This document shows positions 49,916-58,555 of a stretch of 64,000 nt of DNA, in pieces. The notes below the pieces were generated by a model. The model saw only the letters and a program-made list of their open reading frames with translations. It had not been told where the DNA came from and did not search any database. The position numbers were made by a program, and so were the translations under genes. Each line of letters begins with the position of its first letter. Position 1 is the first letter of the stretch. Source of the stretch: an uncultured Pelagibacteraceae bacterium (GTDB lineage: Bacteria > Pseudomonadota > Alphaproteobacteria > Pelagibacterales > Pelagibacteraceae); contig CACBIC010000003.1 of NCBI GenBank assembly GCA_902539235.1, forward strand, positions 1 to 64,000, written 5' to 3'.

Positions 49916-50820
49916 TTTATAACCTTAAAATTTCAACACCTATTCAAAAAAGCAATATAGTTGTGTTCTTTTTAAAAAACCATGAAATGGAGGAACACAC
50001 TTATTTGAACTTAAATGAAGGTTTAAGCAAAAATAAAATTAGCATCAAAGAATATGAAGAAGTGGGTTATAGAGATTTGCTAAATATTAAAAATTTATCA
50101 AACGAAAGTTTGTTACTTTTAAACGGTGAACAAATAATTGGTCACAAGATAAAACAAAATAGAGTAGTAGCAAGCTCAGCATTAATAGAAAAAAATTCTG
50201 AAGGAATAATAAGAGTATCCTGTGGTGAAAAAAATAGATGGTCGGCATTAACCAACGAGGATATCAGCACATCTGACTCAATGTTTTTCTCACGGCAAAC
50301 ACTTCATAAACAGAACCTATCGTGGGGACAGATAGATAGCTATCTTTATCAAAATGGCATTAAATCTCTTACTAAAGACTCATCAATAGTTTACAAGAAG
50401 AATAAAATAACTGTAGATAATATCGTTGAGTCGTTTAAAACAGAGGCTAACGTAATTGGTTTAGCGATAGGAAATCATTTTGGTATTACAAGCTTAGATG
50501 TCTTTTCAAACCCTTTACTATTTCAGCATTACTACAAAAAAATTTTAAGAAGTTACGTACTTGCAAATTTAAGTAATAATAAAAAAATAATAAATTTAAA
50601 TGAGCAAGACGTGAATATTTTTCTTCAAAATGTATACGTTGCAAGAAAAAGAAAAATTATGAATTTAAAAGGACAACACGGTGAAAAATACTCTCTGCAA
50701 AGCAATAAAATTGTAGGTAATGTTTTGTATGATAAAGCTAAAGTAGTTCATTTTACTGCGTTACTTAAAAATGATTTGAATGAACTTCCAGACAAAAATA
50801 AAACAAGAAAGGCAGCTTAA
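49912..50820 (+). CDS. ARPP-1-like domain protein (PF20208-type)
   Basis: LLNIKNLSNESLLLLNGEQIIGHKIKQNRVVASSALIEKNSEGIIRVSCGEKNRW; ATGA overlap with the upstream gene. Confidence 0.7.
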   Translation: MIYNLKISTPIQKSNIVVFFLKNHEMEEHTYLNLNEGLSKNKISIKEYEEVGYRDLLNIKNLSNESLLLLNGEQIIGHKIKQNRVVASSALIEKNSEGIIRVSCGEKNRWSALTNEDISTSDSMFFSRQTLHKQNLSWGQIDSYLYQNGIKSLTKDSSIVYKKNKITVDNIVESFKTEANVIGLAIGNHFGITSLDVFSNPLLFQHYYKKILRSYVLANLSNNKKIINLNEQDVNIFLQNVYVARKRKIMNLKGQHGEKYSLQSNKIVGNVLYDKAKVVHFTALLKNDLNELPDKNKTRKAA

Positions 50821-51926
50821 TGACATTTGAAATGAATTATTTGATATTTTCTATAGTTTTTCTAATTATAGGAGCTTTAGTGGGGTATTTTATTTATTCA
50901 AGATTAAACAAAGATAAGATTGATCAAAACAAAGATTTAGAAACATTAAAAACAGAAGTTGAAGACACTTTTACAAAATTACTTAACGATTTAAATAAAA
51001 AAGTCGAGTCATACCATGCTAAATCTGATCAAGATCGGGGCTCTTTAACACAAGTCCTAAAAGATATTCGTTCTATTGGTAGTGGTGTTAGTTCTGATAT
51101 TAATACCTTTAAAAATGTCTTAGTTTCAGGAGGCGCTAGAACACAAGGTCCTTGGGGACAAATGGTTCTAGAAAAAATTTTAGAAAAGATGGAGTTTACC
51201 GAAGGAACTGAATATGAAAAACAAAAATCAATTAAAACTGATGATGGACGTAAAATTCCAGATTGTATCGTTCATCTCCCAAATGACTCAGGCGATAGAA
51301 GAGATATTGTCATTGATGCTAAAGTAAGTTTGCAAGCATGGTCAGAGCACGAGGAAAGTGATGATCCAATTGTAAAAAAAGAAGCACTCAAAAGACATAT
51401 TCAATCTGTTAAAAATCATATTCGAGATTTGGCCAGCCAGAATTATCAAAATATTCCTGGTATAGAGAGTTTGGACTCAGTTATAATGTTTTCTCCAAAT
51501 GAGCAGGCAATTTTTGGTTTAGGAAAGGAAAGTAGAAATATTTTAGATCTAGCTTTTGACAAAAAAATTGTACCTGTTGGACCAACTATGCTTTATTTTG
51601 TTTTGAAGTCTGTTGCTGATAATTGGAGCAAGTCAAAACAATCAAAGAATATGCAAGAGGTAATTAAGATAGCTAATCTAGCATGTTCTCAGGCTACTGA
51701 AATTTATCATTCAGCCAAAAAATCAAAAGAAAATATTAACAAAACTCTTGAAAATTTAGATGATGTATTGGATCAAATACAAGACGGTAGAGGAAGTTTT
51801 TTAGGAAGAATTCAAAGAATGACTAAATTGGGCGGATTAAACCCTAAAAGCATTCCTGACGAGGCAATTAAAAATATTGAAAATGCCGAGGTTAGTAAAA
51901 TAACAAAATCAAAAAAGACCGAGTAG
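50820..51926 (+). CDS. rmuC: DNA recombination protein RmuC
   Basis: GARTQGPWGQMVLEKILEKM, IPDCIVHLPN..DIVIDAKVSLQAW, VGPTMLYFVLKSVADNW. Confidence 0.92.
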   Translation: MTFEMNYLIFSIVFLIIGALVGYFIYSRLNKDKIDQNKDLETLKTEVEDTFTKLLNDLNKKVESYHAKSDQDRGSLTQVLKDIRSIGSGVSSDINTFKNVLVSGGARTQGPWGQMVLEKILEKMEFTEGTEYEKQKSIKTDDGRKIPDCIVHLPNDSGDRRDIVIDAKVSLQAWSEHEESDDPIVKKEALKRHIQSVKNHIRDLASQNYQNIPGIESLDSVIMFSPNEQAIFGLGKESRNILDLAFDKKIVPVGPTMLYFVLKSVADNWSKSKQSKNMQEVIKIANLACSQATEIYHSAKKSKENINKTLENLDDVLDQIQDGRGSFLGRIQRMTKLGGLNPKSIPDEAIKNIENAEVSKITKSKKTE

Positions 51927-51948
51927 TTTCCTCTCATTATAACTTAAA

Positions 51949-53355
51949 ATGGACTATATATTTATAGATACTGAAAGTACAGGATCAAGCACAGTTTGGG
52001 ACCACATAACGGAGATTGGAATGATCCGAACTGATTCTAATCTCAACATAAAAGATACTTGGGAAATGAGATGTAGAATTAAGGATGGTGTTGTCCCAAA
52101 TTTGGGCGCCCTCGAGGTCACAAATTTTACTATAAAAGATTTAACTGAGTCAAATTACTCCCATTTACAAATGGTTGAGGCAATAGAAAAAAAATTCAAA
52201 GAATGGGGAAAAGTAATAGTCTTTGCATATAACGGGCAAAATTTTGATTATCCTCTTATTCAAAAGACGATGTACAAGAGTTTAAAACCACCTTATCTTT
52301 TAAATACCGAGGGAAATAAACAAGGTGATATCCTTAATGTTATTAGAGCAGCCAAACTAGTCAACCCTGAAGTAATTGAAACTCCAATATCAGACTCAGG
52401 AAATCCTGTATTTAAATTAGACAAATTGATGAAACACGAGGGTGCACACGGAGCATTAGCAGACAGTCGCGCTATGTTATCTGTTGCACAAAAGGTGTAT
52501 GAAAAATCTAATTCTGTTTGGAAATGTTCTCTTCTTACTCTCAGTCGAGCTGATAGCACTAATGTTATCATTAAAAATAAAATGTTTTGTCAACTGCAGT
52601 GGTTTTATGGACGATTAAGAAAATATTTAGTTCATCATTTTACATTTCATCCAATATTTGAAGCTTGGAGCCAGTGTTGGGATTTGAGGTGGAAGCCCGA
52701 AGATTATTTTGAATTAGACGATGAAAACTTAAAAAAAGCATTAACAAAATCTCCAAAAATTTTACGTAGTTTTAAAACAAATAAAAGTGAAGTTATCCTA
52801 AACTACAAGCACGCTTTAGATGAAAATCCCTATAAAGAAATTGGCATTGAAGAGCTAAAAAGAAGGGTGGAAATTTTAAGCAATAACTTAGAATTTAAAC
52901 AAAGAGTAAATAAAATTCTACAAGAAATTCACGATGAAAAAATCTCACTTGATAAAGAAATTGACAAAAAACTCTATCCAGAAGAAATGCTTTACACTAA
53001 TTTTCCTAAACCAGAGGATAAAAATTTAATGAAGATATTTCATCAATTTAATTGGGAGGATAAAATTGATGTTATTGATAAATTTAAAGAAGAAAGATTT
53101 TCCAGATTAGCCGAAAAATTAATTTATGAGGAAAAACCCGAGGTCCTTCCTGAAAGTACATTAAAAAAAATTAAAAGAGAAATAGCCGAAAGGATTTTTT
53201 CAACAGAAAAACAGAATTGGACAACTTTACCAGAGTTTTATAGGCAAATAGATGAGAAAAGAAGCAAGTACGAAAATGATGAAATAAAAATGAAATTATT
53301 AGATGAATATGACAAATTTGCACAAGCTATAGAGAAAAAATATGAATCTGCATAA
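51949..53355 (+). CDS. Exodeoxyribonuclease I-like DEDD exonuclease
   Basis: FIDTESTGSSTVWDHITEIG, FAYNGQNFDYPLIQKTMY, HGALADSRAMLSVAQ. Confidence 0.85.
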   Translation: MDYIFIDTESTGSSTVWDHITEIGMIRTDSNLNIKDTWEMRCRIKDGVVPNLGALEVTNFTIKDLTESNYSHLQMVEAIEKKFKEWGKVIVFAYNGQNFDYPLIQKTMYKSLKPPYLLNTEGNKQGDILNVIRAAKLVNPEVIETPISDSGNPVFKLDKLMKHEGAHGALADSRAMLSVAQKVYEKSNSVWKCSLLTLSRADSTNVIIKNKMFCQLQWFYGRLRKYLVHHFTFHPIFEAWSQCWDLRWKPEDYFELDDENLKKALTKSPKILRSFKTNKSEVILNYKHALDENPYKEIGIEELKRRVEILSNNLEFKQRVNKILQEIHDEKISLDKEIDKKLYPEEMLYTNFPKPEDKNLMKIFHQFNWEDKIDVIDKFKEERFSRLAEKLIYEEKPEVLPESTLKKIKREIAERIFSTEKQNWTTLPEFYRQIDEKRSKYENDEIKMKLLDEYDKFAQAIEKKYESA

Positions 53356-53396
53356 TAAAAATTATAAACAGGTTTAAAGTTAAATTATTACAGAGG

Positions 53397-53425
53397 TTGA
53401 CATATTTAAATAAAATAATTATTTA
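53397..53425 (+). promoter_or_regulatory. Promoter of trxA, near-leaderless
   Basis: TTGACA-N17-TATTTA; predicted start ~53432, ATG at 53433, no SD. Confidence 0.6.
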
Positions 53426-53432
53426 ATCATTA

Positions 53433-53801
53433 ATGGCAACCATAAAGTCTACTGACGAAACTTTTGAAAAATTAAAAAAAGAAAATAAAAATCTTTTAAT
53501 AGATTTTTGGGCACCATGGTGTCGATGAGCCCACTCACATCTTGTGGGTGGGCTCATCGATACAAACCCACGTGGTCCATGCGTTCAAATTTCTCCGGTG
53601 TTAGAGCAAATCTCTGAAGAGATGAAAGATGTAACTATTGCTAAACATAACATTGAGGAAGAATTAAATCTCCCTGTTCAATTTTCTGTGAAAAGTATAC
53701 CGACCATGATTCTTTTTTGTAATGGCGAACAAAAAGCTGTTAAAGTAGGTGCATCTAGCAAAGAAGATCTAGTGGAATTTCTTAAAAAAAACAAAATTTA
53801 A
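53433..53801 (+). pseudogene. trxA: Thioredoxin interrupted inside WCGPC by a 51-nt hairpin insert with in-frame TGA
   Basis: MATIKSTDETFEKLKKENKNLLIDFWAPWC | insert | GPCVQISPVLEQISEEM...SIPTMILF...; the halves are in the same frame. Confidence 0.9.
53523..53573. other. 51-nt GC-rich palindromic insert
   Basis: CGATGAGCCCACTCACA-TCT-TGTGGGTGGGCTCATCG + ATACAAACCCACGT; 28/51 G+C; deleting it restores TGG TGT GGT CCA TGC. Confidence 0.85.
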
Positions 53802-55051
53802 TTTTTATTCAAAATATTTGAACAAAAATAAAGACTGCCGAAACAGCAGATAATTTTTTTTTCATTACTACTAATTTTTTTTAACGCTTCTTTAAAATTC
53901 TGTGCTGTCTCAGACTTAATTTTATTGTTATTAGCTATCTTGTTGAGTTCTTTAGCAGAAACTGAACTTTCGTTTTCTATAGGAATGGTAACTATCTTTT
54001 TAAATATACCTTTCAAATTTTTAATAAATAATTCTGGCTCTTTATTCTTAGACATGGCCCAAACACCATATATGGGCAATTTTATCTTTTTAAGATAGTT
54101 GAACAAATTTAACGAGTCCGTGGGTGCATGAGCACCATCTATCATTATCATTTCATTTTTATGCAACATTTTTTTTATGTTACCTTTTTTTAAATAATCA
54201 TATCGACCTGGAAAAGATAGGTTGGGAATAGTTTTTTTTATTACTTTTTTGCTGATATTTAAATCTAAAGCTATTTTGATAGCATGAGCAATATTACTAA
54301 ACATGCCCTCGCTATGTACATTTTTAGCATTAAGCTTTATTTTCGCTGACTTATCTTGGTAAAAATAAAGATTATTTTTTTTTATTAATCTCCAAGAACT
54401 TGGATAATGGATTATACTTTTATTTTTTTTCAAATAAAGTTTAGCCCTCTTTAATACATAGGGGGTTTGTTTTGCTATATATATGTTACTAAAGCTGGAT
54501 AAATACCCTGTATCCTCTTTGATTATTTCACTTAGAGTTTTTTTTTTAAGAAAGTTTTTATGTTGCAGATTAATATTTGTAACGACTTGAGCGAGGGGGA
54601 AAGAAAAGATATTCGAGCAATCATTTTTCCAAAGAGCTCCAGTCTCTATAATAAAGTAATCTACATTTAGTTTAGACGCATTTATTACATAAACCAAAGT
54701 AAGAACTTCGTACACAGTTAAGGGAATTTTTAATTTTTCAATCTTTTTAATAGTCTCTTTAATTTCTCTATAAGATAAATATCCTTTTCCCATATAGTAT
54801 CTATCTCGAATATCAAAAATTGACGGCGAAGTGTAAGTTGACACAGTTTGATTGTTAGCTTCTATGAAATTTTTTAATGACCACAGCGTAGTGAATTTTC
54901 CTGACTCACCAAGTACGCTAATAACGTTATTAAGTTTCCTTTCTGGATTTCCTAATAAATTGAGAGCAAGTTTGATTCTTTTAAGACCAAACTTTACAGA
55001 TTTATTAAATAATTTATGACGCGTTAGATGCTGGTATATCAACTTTGACAT
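53798..55051 (-). CDS. folC: Dihydrofolate/folylpolyglutamate synthase
   Basis: NVISVLGESGKFTTLWSLKNFIEAN, MIDGAHAPTDSLNLF. Confidence 0.9.
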   Translation of the reverse strand: MSKLIYQHLTRHKLFNKSVKFGLKRIKLALNLLGNPERKLNNVISVLGESGKFTTLWSLKNFIEANNQTVSTYTSPSIFDIRDRYYMGKGYLSYREIKETIKKIEKLKIPLTVYEVLTLVYVINASKLNVDYFIIETGALWKNDCSNIFSFPLAQVVTNINLQHKNFLKKKTLSEIIKEDTGYLSSFSNIYIAKQTPYVLKRAKLYLKKNKSIIHYPSSWRLIKKNNLYFYQDKSAKIKLNAKNVHSEGMFSNIAHAIKIALDLNISKKVIKKTIPNLSFPGRYDYLKKGNIKKMLHKNEMIMIDGAHAPTDSLNLFNYLKKIKLPIYGVWAMSKNKEPELFIKNLKGIFKKIVTIPIENESSVSAKELNKIANNNKIKSETAQNFKEALKKISSNEKKIICCFGSLYFCSNILNKN

Positions 55052-55970
55052 TTGATGTTGACTCAGCTTTTGCCTCTTTTTCTGATTTTTTGAGAAGCAC
55101 TCTTATTAGACTTGTAATTCTCTCTCTAATTTCAATTCTTGATTTAAAAACACCATCAATCATACCTAACTCTTGTAAACTTGATGAAACACCGAAGTTT
55201 TCAGGTAGTGCTTGCCCTTTGTTAACAGATGCTGAAACTCTCTTCCCAGCAAAAAGCTGCGATTGGTTACCGGGATTGGTAGAAAATAAAAAATCATTAC
55301 CGTATGTGTTGCAAAACGTTCCGCCGGTAATTTTAGCTTCCAAAATTCCGATTGTGATGATGCCTGCTTTTCTTAATTCTCTCATCGCAAACATTTGCTT
55401 TGGCATTGTGCTGAGTCCGTGGATATTAGTCGCTACCGACATCCCACCGCTTTGATATATTGAGATTACTCCGTCAACTTTTTCATCTAATGCTTTTTGT
55501 ATACCACTTAAGAGTTGCTCATTTTCTCGGGGTGTCATAGCAGATCCGCCGAATGCAAAATTGTAACCAAAAGCAACTATTTTTAATCCATTAACTGTCC
55601 CTAAACCTGCTAGGATCGCTGAGTCTTGATTAGTTTTTTTAACATTAGCATTATATTTATCTATATATTTTGTTTCACCAATTTTGAAATTTAAAGGGTC
55701 TGGGTTAGCAGGAGGGCAAGGTATTCTCTCCCACTCTCCGTCATCAAATAAAAGTTCTGTAAATAAAATTTTTGGATCAAGGTCAAAGTGATGAGTACAT
55801 TCGCAGACATTAAAGTTTTTTTTAAGATCATCTCTTAATTTCATTTGATTGCAACCGGGGCAATTAACCCAAGTACTATTTGCTTGCTCGGCTTTTGAAG
55901 GTCTTTTTCTTTTAAAAGTTTGTTTTGCTTTTTCTACAAAGCTTTGTAATTTTGCTTGAATCCAATTCAT
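55014..55970 (-). CDS. accD: Acetyl-CoA carboxylase carboxyltransferase subunit beta
   Basis: WVNCPGCNQM zinc ribbon, GSAMTPRENEQLLSGIQKAL, SGGMSVATNIHGLSTMPK. Confidence 0.95.
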   Translation of the reverse strand: MNWIQAKLQSFVEKAKQTFKRKRPSKAEQANSTWVNCPGCNQMKLRDDLKKNFNVCECTHHFDLDPKILFTELLFDDGEWERIPCPPANPDPLNFKIGETKYIDKYNANVKKTNQDSAILAGLGTVNGLKIVAFGYNFAFGGSAMTPRENEQLLSGIQKALDEKVDGVISIYQSGGMSVATNIHGLSTMPKQMFAMRELRKAGIITIGILEAKITGGTFCNTYGNDFLFSTNPGNQSQLFAGKRVSASVNKGQALPENFGVSSSLQELGMIDGVFKSRIEIRERITSLIRVLLKKSEKEAKAESTSNVKVDIPASNAS

Positions 55971-56770
55971 CTCAATTCTTCTACAAAAGTTTTGATTATA
56001 TTTCCAACATTTTTTGGCAATTTAGTGTCATTTAAATTTTTTCCAATGTATTCAACTATACTAGAGCCAACAATAACACCATCACAACCAGTCTGGGTCA
56101 TTTTTTTTGCATCTCCGGGTGTTTTGATGCCGAATCCTGAGCAAACAGGTAAATCGGTATAAGTTTTAATTTTTTTTATCATATTTTTAACGTCTTCTAA
56201 ATTAGCTGATTTAGAGCCTGAGATACCAGAAAAATTTAGACTGTAAACCCAACCAGAAAATAAATTTGATAATTTTTTAAGCCTTTCTTCTTTAGTTGTT
56301 GGAGCCACTAATTTTATCAAAGAAAGATTTTTTTTATTCATCAAGTTTCTAAGCTCATTCTCTTCTCGTAATTCATGTGGTGCATCAACAACTAAACAAC
56401 CATCAGCGTCTACTGAAGCTAAGTCACTCACAAAGTTTTTAATAGGATATTTGAAAATATTAGACATATAGCCCATTAAAATGATGCCAACATCATTGTT
56501 ATAGTTTCTGACAGCTTTTGCCAATTTTATAGTATCTTTTAAAGTAACATTTCTTTGTAAGCAATGATCATGAGCATTTTTAATAATTATTCCTTCACCA
56601 CTTGCCTCCTGTGTAGGAAAACCAATTTCACAAATATTAACTCCAGCATCTATTGATTTCTTGATTATTTCTAATGATTTTTCAAAATTAGGATAACAAG
56701 CAACAAAGTAAGCTATCATTTTTGTTTTTTGTGATTTATTGGAGAAAATCTTTTTAAATCTATTACTCAA
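55967..56770 (-). CDS. trpA: Tryptophan synthase alpha chain
   Basis: EIGFPTQEASGEG, ILMGYMSNIFKY, CSGFGIKTPGDAKKM. Confidence 0.95.
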   Translation of the reverse strand: MSNRFKKIFSNKSQKTKMIAYFVACYPNFEKSLEIIKKSIDAGVNICEIGFPTQEASGEGIIIKNAHDHCLQRNVTLKDTIKLAKAVRNYNNDVGIILMGYMSNIFKYPIKNFVSDLASVDADGCLVVDAPHELREENELRNLMNKKNLSLIKLVAPTTKEERLKKLSNLFSGWVYSLNFSGISGSKSANLEDVKNMIKKIKTYTDLPVCSGFGIKTPGDAKKMTQTGCDGVIVGSSIVEYIGKNLNDTKLPKNVGNIIKTFVEELR

Positions 56771-57953
56771 AATCTTTACCTATTAAGCGTTCAATTACAT
56801 CAAGGTCTTTTTCTACTCTTCCACATGCTGTGGCACAGATAATATAGTCCTTAGGTTTACCTTTGGCTCTTTTCAAAGCTTCAGTGACTGCCGCAGCAGG
56901 TTCAAATGAAATTCCTATACCTTCGTTTTGTGCGACAAGCTTATAAGTCTCTAAAAGTTCCTTATCATTTGCAGTGGAGGCTTCTATTGCACCAATATCT
57001 TTAAGATGTGCTAACTGAGGAGATATTCCATAGTACATAATTCCAGCTCCGAGTGAACTTCCGCCAAGTGACTTTGATCCATCATCTGATTGAAGAAATT
57101 TCGTTACCATACCTTGCTGAATTCCTTTTGTACCATTAGTTAGAGCAGCAGTCTCTTCAGCTTCAACAACAACTTTTTTAATTTCAGGCTCATCCAAAAA
57201 TTCAAAAATTGAACCAGTAAAATTACTACCCGCTCCAGCACATGCTATTATTTCATTTGGAAGTTTTCCTTCAAGTTCCATAAACTGCTCTCTCATTTCT
57301 TTTCCAATGATGCTTTGAGCGTATCTTACGATATCAACAAATGGTGAAGAGGAACATGTGGAACCAATTAAATAGTAATAATCTGGATTATTAGACCATT
57401 CTTTTATAGCCGCTGTTATAGCTTCACGAAGTGAGCCTTCAACAATTTTGAGCTTTCCCCCATAATGTTTAGCTTTTATTAAATTTTGATTAACCCGTGC
57501 GCAATCAATTTTTCCCATCACTCCTACTATTGGCATACCAAACTTAGCAGCAGTAGCAGCAGCTGCAGACCAATGTTGACCTGCTCCAGATTCACAAATA
57601 ATTTTTTTCTTACCCATTCTTTTTGCAAGTAAAACTTGAAACAAAGTATTTGTAGGTTTGTGACTACCTGTATGATTTAAATGTTCTTGTTTGAAATAAA
57701 TTTTTGCTCCACCAATTTTATTTGTTATTCGTTCGGCAAAATATATCGGGCTTGGCCTTCCAATCCAATGTTTGCAGTAATAAGCAAATTCATCTAAGAA
57801 TTTTTTATCTTTAATTGCAGCCTCAAAAGCTTTTTTAAGCTCTTCAAGATTATTCATTAAATTCTCTCCAGCTGCTATTCCTCCATATTCACCGAAATAG
57901 CCATCTTTATCAGAACCAGTTTTTAAAGAATTTTTAATTTTTTCTGTGCTCAT
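56763..57953 (-). CDS. trpB: Tryptophan synthase beta chain
   Basis: GRPSPIYFAERIT, EHLNHTGSHKPTNTLFQVLLAKRMGKK, CAGAGSNFTGSI. Confidence 0.97.
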   Translation of the reverse strand: MSTEKIKNSLKTGSDKDGYFGEYGGIAAGENLMNNLEELKKAFEAAIKDKKFLDEFAYYCKHWIGRPSPIYFAERITNKIGGAKIYFKQEHLNHTGSHKPTNTLFQVLLAKRMGKKKIICESGAGQHWSAAAATAAKFGMPIVGVMGKIDCARVNQNLIKAKHYGGKLKIVEGSLREAITAAIKEWSNNPDYYYLIGSTCSSSPFVDIVRYAQSIIGKEMREQFMELEGKLPNEIIACAGAGSNFTGSIFEFLDEPEIKKVVVEAEETAALTNGTKGIQQGMVTKFLQSDDGSKSLGGSSLGAGIMYYGISPQLAHLKDIGAIEASTANDKELLETYKLVAQNEGIGISFEPAAAVTEALKRAKGKPKDYIICATACGRVEKDLDVIERLIGKDFE

Positions 57954-58554
57954 TGAATTCTTTGATTTTATTCATAAAACTTTTGATTTTTAAATGATCT
58001 TTTTGTCCTAATTTAGATTCTAAACTAGACGATAAATCAAAAAAGTTAACCCCTAATTTTACAAGGTTTTCAACATTATTTTCACTGATTGAACCAGCTA
58101 AAGCAAATCTATTCCCTTTAGGAAGTTTTGAGATTAAATTTTTAGGAAATTCAAAAGATTTTTCCATCCCAGGAGTATCAAATAAAATTATTTCAGCGCC
58201 ACCAAAATTTTTATAATTATCGATATCTAATTCACCTTTTACCTTAATAGCTTTTATTACTTTTAATCCCATAGATGTGATTTCTTTTACTCTTTCTGGC
58301 TTTTCAGAACCATGAAGTTGTATGTAATCAAAATTTCCTAAAACTGTTTTTTCAATAAACTCATCACTTGGGTTTACGGTTACAGCTACAAACAAGGAAT
58401 TCTTTTTTTTATAAGATTTTAATTTTTGGACTTCTTGTAAATTCAAGTTTCTTGGGGATTTTTTGTAAAATACAAAACCTAAAAAATTTACTCCAAGGTC
58501 AATACAAATTTGAACATCTCTGGCAGGATGTAAGCCACAAATTTTTAATTTCAT
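57934..58554 (-). CDS. trpF: Phosphoribosylanthranilate isomerase
   Basis: KICGLHPARDVQICIDLGVNFLGFVFYKKSPR, LAGSISENNV. Confidence 0.93.
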   Translation of the reverse strand: MKLKICGLHPARDVQICIDLGVNFLGFVFYKKSPRNLNLQEVQKLKSYKKKNSLFVAVTVNPSDEFIEKTVLGNFDYIQLHGSEKPERVKEITSMGLKVIKAIKVKGELDIDNYKNFGGAEIILFDTPGMEKSFEFPKNLISKLPKGNRFALAGSISENNVENLVKLGVNFFDLSSSLESKLGQKDHLKIKSFMNKIKEFNEHRKN

Positions 58555-58555
58555 A

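Noticed and set aside
53523-53565. UGA read as selenocysteine with a SECIS hairpin
   Set aside because: The UGA lies inside the stem rather than before it, no typical bacterial SECIS apical loop is evident, and the result would still carry a 17-residue active-site insertion.
53520-53580. Hammerhead-like GATGAG string in the trxA insert (self-cleaving ribozyme)
   Set aside because: No GAAA core box or stem III geometry; the GATGAG is part of a simple stem.
53544-53801. Independent gene starting at GTG 53544 (85 aa)
   Set aside because: The start lies inside the hairpin with no SD; the sequence is simply the C-terminal part of thioredoxin.
55045-55455. Plus-strand ORF antisense to accD, and similar antisense ORFs (e.g. 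96-413, 17689-17889, 18280-18546, 25679-26047, 36689-37072)
   Set aside because: All lie opposite strongly supported genes and show no domain features.
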